From Nitratireductor sp. (GTDB lineage: Bacteria; Pseudomonadota; Alphaproteobacteria; Rhizobiales; Rhizobiaceae): a stretch of DNA of 64,000 nt. The notes beneath the pieces are model-generated. The model did no database searches and had not been told where the DNA came from. It saw only the letters and a list, made by a program, of their open reading frames with translations. The stretch spans positions 133,949 through 197,948 of the forward strand of contig JACKJU010000009.1 in NCBI GenBank assembly GCA_020637805.1. Direction: 5' to 3'. The first letter of the stretch is position 1. The number at the start of each line of letters is the position of its first letter. Position numbers and translations under genes: made by a program. Of the stretch, positions 46,019 through 53,936 are shown one piece after another.

Positions 46019-46264
46019 TCACAAGGCATAGGTTGCGATAAGGTACACAGCAAGCACGGCGACTGTGATCCAGCCAAGCCATCTGCCAATCTTCTTGCCG
46101 AGGATTACCACGGGATCGTCTGCATCGTCTTCGGGAAGACGCTTGCGATTGTGCAGATCGGTCATGCGCGCAAGCGAAGAGGAACCGATCGATTCCGAAT
46201 CGCGCTTCACCTCTTCGAGAATTCTTCGCGACTCGTTTTCTTCGTCAGGCTTGCGGCTCGCCAT
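46019..46264 (-). CDS. Small single-span membrane protein
   Basis: An 81-residue protein: a charged, E/R/S-rich N-terminal 50 residues (likely coiled or disordered, cytoplasmic) and one C-terminal membrane helix (WLGWITVAVLAVYLIATYA). No family was recognised. AGGA lies 7 bases before ATG 46264. It is immediately upstream of pdxY, and its stop overlaps or abuts the pdxY start, so the two are probably co-translated. Divergent from lemA with 150 bases between starts. Confidence 0.7.
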   Translation of the reverse strand: MASRKPDEENESRRILEEVKRDSESIGSSSLARMTDLHNRKRLPEDDADDPVVILGKKIGRWLGWITVAVLAVYLIATYAL

Positions 46265-46414
46265 GCTGGTTCCTGTCTTCTTCAGCGCGGTATTTGCGCT
46301 TACCATGGTGTGGCAGTTCCACTATTATGCAGTTGGCGAACTGGCGGGGCCAAGGTGAGGCACCCGAAGCCGGAAACTGCAGCATCTCAATCAAAGCGAA
46401 ACAGGAAGTGCACC

Positions 46415-47041
46415 ATGATTGCAACCTTTTCCCGCAACCCAAACGGTCTGTCTTGCGGCGCCGGAGCAAGGATCGCCGCGCTTATCCTGCTTGTCTTTTC
46501 GCTTTCCGGCTGCGGCATCAACAACATTCCCACCTATGAGGAAAATGCGCGGGCGAAGTGGAGCGAGGTACTGAACCAGTATCAGCGCCGTGCCGATCTC
46601 ATTCCCAACCTGGTCGAGACCGTCAAGGGCTTTGCCGCGCAGGAAAAGGATGTCCTCACCTCCGTGGTGGAAGCGCGCGCCAAGGCAACGGCCACGCAGC
46701 TGCCATCGGACATTCTTACCGATCCCGACGCATTCAAGGCATTCCAGGAGAACCAGTCGGCATTGTCCGGTGCATTGTCGCGCCTGCTCGTCACCGTGGA
46801 GCGGTACCCGGACCTGAAATCGAACCAGAACTTCCTGGCACTCCAGTCCCAGCTTGAGGGCACCGAGAACCGCATTGCAGTGGCGCGCCGCGACTACATC
46901 GAAGCGGTGCGGCTGTACAACACGGAACTGAAGACGATACCGGGCCGCTGGTGGCGCTCGATCATGTATTCCGACAGCATTCCCATGCAGACGTTTACCG
47001 TGGACGCAGAGACCCAGCAGAATCCGAAGGTGAAGTTCTGA
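46415..47041 (+). CDS. lemA: LemA family protein
   Basis: A 208-residue LemA protein: N-terminal membrane or lipoprotein segment (ALILLVFSLSGCGINN, with a cysteine that could be lipidated), then long helices containing NQYQRRADLIPNLVETVKG, DLKSNQNFLALQSQLEGTENRIAVARRDY and YNTELKTIPGRWW. LemA proteins are often encoded beside TPM-domain proteins, as here, and are thought to act at the envelope; the function is not settled. GGAAG lies 6 bases before ATG 46415. Confidence 0.93.
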   Translation: MIATFSRNPNGLSCGAGARIAALILLVFSLSGCGINNIPTYEENARAKWSEVLNQYQRRADLIPNLVETVKGFAAQEKDVLTSVVEARAKATATQLPSDILTDPDAFKAFQENQSALSGALSRLLVTVERYPDLKSNQNFLALQSQLEGTENRIAVARRDYIEAVRLYNTELKTIPGRWWRSIMYSDSIPMQTFTVDAETQQNPKVKF

Positions 47042-47078
47042 CCGGTCCGGACGCAATGGCCTGAAACGCAGGTACGCG

Positions 47079-48035
47079 ATGAGAAACCAGTTTCGCATAG
47101 GCATCTTCGCGTTGTGCGTATTGGCGACCGCTATCGCCGCGATGCTGTTCGCCCGGCAACTGCCTTCTTCTCAACCCGTGTTTGCCGGTGCCGGGTACAG
47201 TGTTCACAATGCATGGCCGCAATCGGTGCTGGCGGACATCGACACATCGACGGCACCCGTTTCTGCGCAAGTGGTTCCAGGCAGCGGCTATTCGTTTCCG
47301 GCGCTCACCGGCCGGGTAGTCGACAATGCGGGGCTGCTGCCACCGTCAGACGAAACGGCGCTGATTGCGAAGCTTGAGGCGTTCGAGGCGCGGTCGAGTG
47401 ATCAGCTGGTGGTTTCCACGATTGCCTCGCTTGATGGTGCCAACCTGGAGGACTTCGCCAACCAGTTGTTCCGCCACTGGCAACTCGGACAGGCTGACGA
47501 AAACAACGGGGTTCTGCTGCTTGTCGCCCGCGATGACCGCAAGATTAGAATCGAGGTTGGCTATGGTCTGGAAGGCATTTTGACCGACGCTTTGTCGCGT
47601 CTTGTCATCGAGAATGTCATCGTTCCGAAGTTCCGCGCCGGGGATTTCGCCGGCGGCATCGTCGAGGGAGCCGATGCGATCATACAGGTTCTCTCGGGTG
47701 ACTCCGCCGAACTGGAAGCCCGCTACCGGCGGGTTCAGGAAAACCGTGACTGGACGGACAATGTGGACTGGTTCCAGGTTGCCTTCTTCACGATCTGGGC
47801 AATGCTGTTTTTCGGGCCACTGGCGGCAGCAATCCTTTGGCCGCTGTTTGGCAAGAAGACGGGCAAGCATACCTATCGCTGGCTCGGCATCGACATGACC
47901 GTTGGCGGCAGCTCGGGCCGCTCGGGCCGTGGCGGCGGATGGTCGTCAGGCGGTGGAGGCTGGTCGAGCGGCGGCGGCGGATTTTCCGGCGGTGGCGGAT
48001 CGTCGGGCGGCGGCGGCGCGTCGGGAGGCTGGTAG
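47079..48035 (+). CDS. TPM-domain membrane protein (YgcG-like) with Gly/Ser-rich tail
   Basis: A 318-residue protein: N-terminal hydrophobic signal (to about residue 25), a TPM (TLP18.3/Psb32/MOLO-1) domain at about 75-210 (LTGRVVDNAGLLPPSDE ... VLLLVARDDRKIRIEVGYGLEGILTD), one membrane segment (AFFTIWAMLFFGPLAAAIL), and a tail of about 45 residues made of G and S repeats with regularly placed W. TPM proteins with such tails follow lemA in many bacteria. The domain itself faces the periplasm by topology. Role probably envelope-related (inferred). Confidence 0.92.
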   Translation: MRNQFRIGIFALCVLATAIAAMLFARQLPSSQPVFAGAGYSVHNAWPQSVLADIDTSTAPVSAQVVPGSGYSFPALTGRVVDNAGLLPPSDETALIAKLEAFEARSSDQLVVSTIASLDGANLEDFANQLFRHWQLGQADENNGVLLLVARDDRKIRIEVGYGLEGILTDALSRLVIENVIVPKFRAGDFAGGIVEGADAIIQVLSGDSAELEARYRRVQENRDWTDNVDWFQVAFFTIWAMLFFGPLAAAILWPLFGKKTGKHTYRWLGIDMTVGGSSGRSGRGGGWSSGGGGWSSGGGGFSGGGGSSGGGGASGGW

Positions 48036-48671
48036 ATGTCGGAACGGATCAGCAAGGCGGAACGCGAGGCGATACGCGCGGCAATTGAGGCGGCGGAAAC
48101 GCGCACAAGTGCCGAGATTTTTGCCGTTCTTGCCGAGCGGAGCGATGACTACCGTCATGTTGCCGCCTTTCATTTGGCCCTTTGGATTTTCGCGGCTGCT
48201 TTCACCTTAGCGCTGTGGGCACAGTGGCAGGGATTCGCACTCCCTGCAGTTACACTCTCGGCGGGAGGCATTGCGGCATTCCTGAGCGGGTATGTCCTTT
48301 TCAACCTGTTTCCCAGCCTTGCGATCCTGTTGACGCCGCACCGTTTGCAGCGCGAGCGGGCGCATCGCAACGCGACGCACCAGTTTCTGGCGCACGGCGT
48401 GGATCACACCAGCGGCCGCAGCGGGGTGCTGGTTTTCGTTTCGCTTGAGGAACGGTTCGCGGAAGTTGTGGTCGATTCCGCCATCGAGGCGAAGCTTGGC
48501 CGGGAACCCTGGTTCGAGGTAGTGGAGGTAATGGTTGAGCACTGCCGGGAGGGCAGACTGGCGGAAGCTTATCTGGATGCCATCCCCGTCATTGCCGGCC
48601 TGCTGGAGGACAGCTTTCCTCCGGGTTCTGCGGAAGTCAACGAACTGGACGACAAGCTCGTCATCATCTGA
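48036..48671 (+). CDS. Second TPM-domain membrane protein
   Basis: A 211-residue protein whose ATG directly follows the stop of the previous TPM gene (TAG then ATG), so the two are translationally coupled. It begins with AEREAIRAAIEAAETRTSAEIFAVLAERS, has two membrane helices (about 45-95), and then a TPM-like C-terminal region (GVLVFVSLEERFAEVVVDSAIEAKLG). The domain is split by the helices, as in the shorter TPM family that accompanies YgcG-like proteins. Part of the lemA-TPM-TPM operon. Confidence 0.88.
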   Translation: MSERISKAEREAIRAAIEAAETRTSAEIFAVLAERSDDYRHVAAFHLALWIFAAAFTLALWAQWQGFALPAVTLSAGGIAAFLSGYVLFNLFPSLAILLTPHRLQRERAHRNATHQFLAHGVDHTSGRSGVLVFVSLEERFAEVVVDSAIEAKLGREPWFEVVEVMVEHCREGRLAEAYLDAIPVIAGLLEDSFPPGSAEVNELDDKLVII

Positions 48672-48826
48672 AAATCGGGTATTCGGCGTGGACCGGTCCG
48701 GAAGATTTTGGCGTTGGTCTTTGATTGTTGCTGGCATATGCTCACCTCGACGCAGAAATGGCCGAAACTGTTTCACCGTCGGGTGTAAACAGATTGCTTC
48801 AGCAAGCGACTGATTTCATTTACGCA

Positions 48827-48858
48827 TTTCGATTTTTTCGATTCCGTCAAAATCGAAA
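48827..48858. repeat. Extragenic hairpin (TTTCGATTTT/AAAATCGAAA)
   Basis: A perfect 10-bp inverted repeat with a 12-base loop, followed by CTGCTCTAGAGC (itself palindromic). It sits just before the MFS transporter gene, between it and the TPM operon. The composition (AT-rich in a GC-rich setting) and GCTCTAGAGC ending look like dispersed extragenic elements of rhizobial genomes. It may act as a transcript-end hairpin for the TPM operon. Confidence 0.6.
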
Positions 48859-48884
48859 CTGCTCTAGAGCGGTTGGGGGACAAG

Positions 48885-50300
48885 ATGACAACGGATGCCG
48901 GCGGCCCGCAGGGGCAATCGAGGTCTGCGGAAAAGAATCTTGCTCGAACAGACCGCAAGGGCCTGTTTGGCTGGATGATGTTCGACTGGGCCGCACAGCC
49001 GTTCTTCACGGTCATCACCACCTTCGTGTTCGGACCCTATTTCGTTTCGCGGCTCGCAGCCGATCCGGCCCAGGGGCAGGCGGTATGGTCCTACGGCATC
49101 GCAGCCGCAGGATTCATGATAGCGATCCTGTCGCCCATACTTGGCTCGATTGCCGACCAGACGGGCCCGCGAAAACCCTGGATCGGATTCTTCGCGATCC
49201 TCAAGATCATTGCCCTGTGCATGCTCTGGTTCGCGGCTCCAGGCTCCAACATCTACTGGGTAATCGCGGTCTACGCGCTGGCCATGTTTGCCGCCGAATT
49301 CTCGATCGTATTCAACGATTCGATGCTTCCGCGACTGACGACCAATGAAACGGTGGGCCGTGTTTCCAATATCGCCTGGGGGCTTGGCTATCTGGGCGGC
49401 ATGATAATGCTGATTGTCGTAGTGGGCCTGCTTGCCGCAAGTCCCGAGACGGGAAAGACCTATCTGGGTTTGTCTCCCCTGTTTGGCCTCGATCCAGCAA
49501 TGGCGGAAGGGGACAGGATCGCAGGCCCGCTATCCGCACTCTGGTACCTGATCTTCATTCTGCCGATGTTCCTGTTCACGCCTGATTCCACCGGGCGGCG
49601 CAAGCTTGGCGAAGCAGTGCGCTTGGGCATTTCGGAGCTGAAACAAACCCTTGGAGAGGCACGCAGGCGTCCGGGTATCTTCCGCTTTCTCATTGCGCGG
49701 ATGATCTATCAGGATGGCGTCAACGCACTCTTGACCATCGGCGGCGCCTTTGCAGCGGCGATGTTCGGCTGGATGACAGCGGAAATCGGTATTTTCGGGA
49801 TCATCCTCAATATCGTTGCCATCCCGTCCTCGTTTGCAGCTGCGTGGTTCGATACCAAATTCGGTTCGAAATGGGTGGTCACCATGTCCGTGGTCTGTCT
49901 TACGATCGCGACCATCGGCATTGTTTCAACCGGACCAGGCTACACTTTCTTTGGGCTGCTGCCTTTGCCGGGTGCTGACACGGGAGGATTGTTCGGCACG
50001 CCATCGGAGAAGGCCTACATCGCCTTTGGCCTGCTTATCGGGCTTGCCTTCGGGCCGGTTCAGGCGTCTTCACGCTCATGGCTGGCGCGAAGTGTTTCCG
50101 AAGACGAGGCAGGCCGCTATTTCGGCATCTATGCCCTTGCAGGGCGAGCAACCAGCTTCATGGCGCCCCTGACGATAGGTATCGTTACCTCCATATTCGC
50201 GTCCCCGCGCGCAGGTATGTCGGTCATCATCATCTTCCTGCTGGTAGGGCTGTTCATTGCAAGGGGCACGCCCTATCCGGCGGACAAGCCCAAAGGCTGA
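48885..50300 (+). CDS. MFS transporter, Atg22/UMF1-like
   Basis: A 471-residue inner-membrane protein with about 12 helices. The family-typical start is GLFGWMMFDWAAQPFFTVITTFVFGPYF, and the MFS loop ADQTGPRKPW follows helix 3. Blocks RVSNIAWGLGYLGGM and RSWLARSVSEDEAGRYFGIYALAGRATSFMAPL are typical of the Atg22-like group, which in yeast effluxes amino acids from the vacuole; bacterial substrates are unknown. ATG 48885 has GGGGGA 5 bases upstream. It converges on purH. Confidence 0.9.
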   Translation: MTTDAGGPQGQSRSAEKNLARTDRKGLFGWMMFDWAAQPFFTVITTFVFGPYFVSRLAADPAQGQAVWSYGIAAAGFMIAILSPILGSIADQTGPRKPWIGFFAILKIIALCMLWFAAPGSNIYWVIAVYALAMFAAEFSIVFNDSMLPRLTTNETVGRVSNIAWGLGYLGGMIMLIVVVGLLAASPETGKTYLGLSPLFGLDPAMAEGDRIAGPLSALWYLIFILPMFLFTPDSTGRRKLGEAVRLGISELKQTLGEARRRPGIFRFLIARMIYQDGVNALLTIGGAFAAAMFGWMTAEIGIFGIILNIVAIPSSFAAAWFDTKFGSKWVVTMSVVCLTIATIGIVSTGPGYTFFGLLPLPGADTGGLFGTPSEKAYIAFGLLIGLAFGPVQASSRSWLARSVSEDEAGRYFGIYALAGRATSFMAPLTIGIVTSIFASPRAGMSVIIIFLLVGLFIARGTPYPADKPKG

Positions 50301-50337
50301 CGAGATTTGAAGCGGAACCGCCCGGGTGCCCGAAAAC

Positions 50338-50361
50338 AAAAAAGGGGCCGCAAGGCCCCTT
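50338..50361 (-). terminator. Rho-independent terminator after purH
   Basis: Minus-strand stem AAGGGGCC/GGCCCCTT with a 4-base loop is followed by TTTGTTTTC. It lies 24 bases past the purH stop in the convergent gap with the MFS gene. Confidence 0.88.
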
Positions 50362-50384
50362 ATGCTGATGATCCGATGGTTCGT

Positions 50385-52001
50385 TCAATGCCTGAAATGG
50401 CGCATTCCCGTGAACACCATGGCGATGCCTGCTTCGTCCGCGGCAGCGATGACCTCGTCATCGCGCATCGAGCCACCGGGCTGGATGACCGCCGTTGCGC
50501 CTGCCTCGACGGCTGACAGCAGGCCATCGGCGAACGGGAAGAAGGCATCGGAGGCGACCACGCTGCCCCGGGTCGTCGGCTCTGCGGCACCCGCCGTTTC
50601 TGCGGCGTCGATTGCTTTGCGTGCCGCGATCCGGGAGGAATCCACGCGGCTCATCTGACCGGCGCCAACGCCCACAGTTGCGCCATCCTTGACATAGACG
50701 ATGGCATTCGACTTGACGTGTTTTGCAACGCGGAAGGCAAATAGAAGGTCTGCCAGTTCCTGTTCGGTCGGCGCTCGCCGGGTAACCGTTTTCAGGCTGT
50801 CCAGGGTCACACGGCCATTGTCGCGGTTCTGGACCAGAAGACCGCCGGAAACCGTTTTGACGAACAGTCCCGGTGCAGATGGGTCGGCCAGGCCGCCGGT
50901 GGTCAGAAGGCGCAGGTTCTTCTTGGCGGCAATGATCTCGCTTGCTTCAGCCGAGACCGATGGTGCGATGATGACCTCGGTGAATATCTTGACGATCTCG
51001 GATGCCGCTTCTGCGTCGAGTTCGCGGTTCAGCGCAACGATGCCGCCGAAGGCGGAAACCGTGTCGCATGCAAAGGCCTTTTCATAGGCCTCGCGCAGGC
51101 TATCACCAGTTGCCACGCCGCAGGGGTTGGCGTGCTTGATGATGGCCACGGCAGCGCGTTCGGCAGGATCGAACTCGCTGACAAGTTCGAAGGCAGCGTC
51201 GGTGTCATTGATGTTGTTGTAGGACAGTTGCTTGCCCTGATGCTGGGCCGCGGTCGCGACGCCCGGACGTTTCTCAGCCGTATGATAGAAGGCGGCACTT
51301 TGATGCGGGTTTTCGCCGTAGCGCAGTTCTTCTGACTTGTGGCCGCCAATGGCGAAGTTCACGGGAAGAAGATCGCCGGTCTGCTCGGCAAACCAGCGCG
51401 AGATCGAAGCATCGTAGCGTGCCGTGAGCCCGTATGCCTTGGCAGCGAGCTTTTTCCTCAGTTCCAGTGTGGTCTTGCCGCCATTCGCTGAGAGTTGACC
51501 GGTCAATTCGTCATAGTCGGCGGGATCGGTGACGATTGTCACATAGGCGTGGTTCTTGGCGGAGGCGCGGATCATGGCCGGTCCGCCGATGTCGATGTTC
51601 TCGACGCAGTTGGCATAGTCGGCGCCGGAGGCAACGGTTTCCTCGAAGGGGTAGAGGTTGACGACGACAATATCGATGGGCTCGATATTGTGAGCGGTCA
51701 TGGCCTCGGCATGTTCGGCGTCGTCACGGATGCCGAGCAGGCCGCCATGCACGCCGGGATGCAGTGTCTTGACGCGGCCATCCATGATCTCGGGAAAACC
51801 GGTGAGGCTGCTGACGTCTTTTACCGGCAGTCCTGCATCGGCAATTGCCTTGGCCGTGCCGCCGGTGGATACCAGTTCGATGCCTTGTTCGGACAGCGCC
51901 CTTGCAAGATCGATGATTCCGGTCTTGTCGGAGACGGAGAGCAACGCCCTTCCGGCCTTCACGAGATCGGGGGCGGGAATGTTCTTGGATTTGACGGCCA
52001 T
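50385..52001 (-). CDS. purH: Bifunctional AICAR transformylase/IMP cyclohydrolase
   Basis: A 538-residue enzyme for the last two steps of IMP synthesis. The N-terminal cyclohydrolase part includes RALLSVSDKTGI, STGGTAKAI and DGRVKTLHPGVHGG. The C-terminal transformylase has ELRYGENPHQSAAFY, the catalytic lysine-histidine block IIKHANPCG, VSAFGGIVALNRE and the end SDAFFPFADGL. ATG 52001 has GGAAAAA 4-10 bases upstream and matches the family. An extension to 52085 in frame has no support. Confidence 0.97.
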   Translation of the reverse strand: MAVKSKNIPAPDLVKAGRALLSVSDKTGIIDLARALSEQGIELVSTGGTAKAIADAGLPVKDVSSLTGFPEIMDGRVKTLHPGVHGGLLGIRDDAEHAEAMTAHNIEPIDIVVVNLYPFEETVASGADYANCVENIDIGGPAMIRASAKNHAYVTIVTDPADYDELTGQLSANGGKTTLELRKKLAAKAYGLTARYDASISRWFAEQTGDLLPVNFAIGGHKSEELRYGENPHQSAAFYHTAEKRPGVATAAQHQGKQLSYNNINDTDAAFELVSEFDPAERAAVAIIKHANPCGVATGDSLREAYEKAFACDTVSAFGGIVALNRELDAEAASEIVKIFTEVIIAPSVSAEASEIIAAKKNLRLLTTGGLADPSAPGLFVKTVSGGLLVQNRDNGRVTLDSLKTVTRRAPTEQELADLLFAFRVAKHVKSNAIVYVKDGATVGVGAGQMSRVDSSRIAARKAIDAAETAGAAEPTTRGSVVASDAFFPFADGLLSAVEAGATAVIQPGGSMRDDEVIAAADEAGIAMVFTGMRHFRH

Positions 52002-52125
52002 GAGTTTTTCCGGAATTGGGACGGGAAACCGTGTTTCCGGGCAGTGCCGGAAGCCGGTTGCCGGTCGTCTATCACGCGCCGCCAAAAGGATAAACCGGCA
52101 TGCGGAATTTTCCGCAGACGAATGG

Positions 52126-53832
52126 TCACATCCGGCCCTGGGCAGCCGAGGTGGTAGTGTCCCGCTGTATGATCCAGCGGACTTCCGGCGTGTCGCGGGA
52201 ATCGCCCTCGAGCACGATCTGTTTGGTTCTGCGCGGCCCGTTGACCGAGGCTATGAAGATGCTGTCCTCGATCTGCGGGATTGCATCGATGCAGACCAGC
52301 CGCCAGGTAATCCCCTTGCCGCACATCAGAATGATGGTGTTGGGATTGCTGCCCTTGCCCGCGCTTACCGAGGGATGCAGGTGGAAGCGAATGGCAAACT
52401 GCACAGGCCGCTTTTTCGCAACCGGCTTGCCACCCTTGGCCGTGAACCTGTCGATGCCCTTGATGACATTGCCATCTGCTTCCAGGCGAAGCATGCGCGA
52501 ATGGATAACGCCAAACGGTTTCAGGTAGCCGTCATGGCTGGCATCGAATTGAGTTGAGCTGTCGTCTTGTCCGGAGCGGCGGCAGATCACCCTTGAGGGG
52601 CCGGAAACGATACGGTCGCGCAGGAAGCGGACGAAGCGCGTTCCGGAATAGAAGCGGCTCGAGGAAGTGTTGTTGATTGTAGCCGTGTTGTGGGCAGCTG
52701 TTGCTCGGGCCGTGCGCAGGAGTTCGCTGTCCTCCTTGGCGGGCATGCCGCAATTGACCATCACCGGACAGGTGCCGGAAGAAAACTCGAAGGAGAGGGT
52801 GCCAGCGCTGGCGCGTTCGGAAAGGACGCCCGTTGGCGGTTTTCCGGTATCGGCAATGATGATCGTGTCGCCAAGCATCATCCGCTGGTAACCGGAATCG
52901 GTCGCGCTTTGCGGCGGTGTTCCCAGTGAATCGTCATAGCGCAGGAGCGTCGAGACAAGATCGGACTGCATGGGGCCGACACCATTGAAGCGCGCGAACG
53001 ACCCGTCGCCCAGACGGTAGAACTTCATCGCCACCATCATGCGGTCGATCGCCGACACCATCTCCTGGCCGGGTGCGTGGCCAAACCGCGCATAGGCTTC
53101 GCGAAGCGGAAGCAACAATGCCAGAATGTTGAGGATGTTTGCCGGATTGCGCGTGATGTGGCTGCCGTCGGGCAAGATCTGGCGGTTCAACTCGTCGCAG
53201 AGGTTCTTGCCGGCCCTGCGAAGATAGATGTCCTGGCGGTCAACACAGATCTGGGCATAGGCGAGCGCGATCCGCGCGGTCAGGCGCGGCATGCCGTTTG
53301 CGGCATCATTGGCGGAGAGCTTGAGAAATCGAATGTGCAGGCCAATGGATTTGAGCCAGTTGCGATAGAAGACCGGATCTGCACTTTCGATCACTGGCAC
53401 TGAATGGCATATCCACGAAATCAGCCGCTTTGCAGCGATTTCCTCGTTCCAGGCAATTGAACCCGATGGCTTGCCGTGGGAGGCCATCCAGTCGCGAATA
53501 AGCGCTTTCGCATTGTTCGTGGCCATTCCCGTGCTCGCGGCGTCGAGATGGCGCAACCACTGGAAAGCATGCAGTTCGCGCTGCCATTGCAGCGGCACGC
53601 CTTTTTCCCTGAAGGGGTCCCGCCCGTCGAGATCGACCATGCGGCCGGCAAGAAAATAGCGGCCGGAATAGATGTCCATTGCCGTGGCAGGGTCGCAATT
53701 GCGAACGTCCTGGGGGGCAAGAAGCAGACGCTCAGGCGTATTGCCGGCAAACAGGCGCGCATAGGGGCGCTTGCGCATCCGGCGCGCAAGCCGGCGCATT
53801 GCTTCTGCTCCTGCCTGACCAATGGTCTTCAT
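52126..53832 (-). CDS. Heparinase II/III-like family protein
   Basis: A 568-residue protein: an N-terminal all-helical toroid-like domain (to about 330) with GRMVDLDGRDPF and WLKSIGLHIRFLKLSANDAANGMPRL, then a beta-rich heparinase II/III-like domain with CGMPAKEDSELLRTARATAAHNTATIN holding the conserved histidine. The family cleaves acidic polysaccharides, but the alphaproteobacterial members beside rsmB and purH have no known substrate. No signal peptide was seen. ATG 53832 has GGGAAA 4-5 bases upstream; ATG 53844 in frame is the alternative. It follows rsmB on the same strand by 104 bases. Confidence 0.88.
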   Translation of the reverse strand: MKTIGQAGAEAMRRLARRMRKRPYARLFAGNTPERLLLAPQDVRNCDPATAMDIYSGRYFLAGRMVDLDGRDPFREKGVPLQWQRELHAFQWLRHLDAASTGMATNNAKALIRDWMASHGKPSGSIAWNEEIAAKRLISWICHSVPVIESADPVFYRNWLKSIGLHIRFLKLSANDAANGMPRLTARIALAYAQICVDRQDIYLRRAGKNLCDELNRQILPDGSHITRNPANILNILALLLPLREAYARFGHAPGQEMVSAIDRMMVAMKFYRLGDGSFARFNGVGPMQSDLVSTLLRYDDSLGTPPQSATDSGYQRMMLGDTIIIADTGKPPTGVLSERASAGTLSFEFSSGTCPVMVNCGMPAKEDSELLRTARATAAHNTATINNTSSSRFYSGTRFVRFLRDRIVSGPSRVICRRSGQDDSSTQFDASHDGYLKPFGVIHSRMLRLEADGNVIKGIDRFTAKGGKPVAKKRPVQFAIRFHLHPSVSAGKGSNPNTIILMCGKGITWRLVCIDAIPQIEDSIFIASVNGPRRTKQIVLEGDSRDTPEVRWIIQRDTTTSAAQGRM

Positions 53833-53936
53833 GATTTCCCGCATCTTGATAGGCGGTCAGGTACGAATCTCACCTGACCGCAGCGGCCAATATGAATCCA
53901 AACCGTTCGCGAGGCAAACACGTTCGGTTCCAGGCA

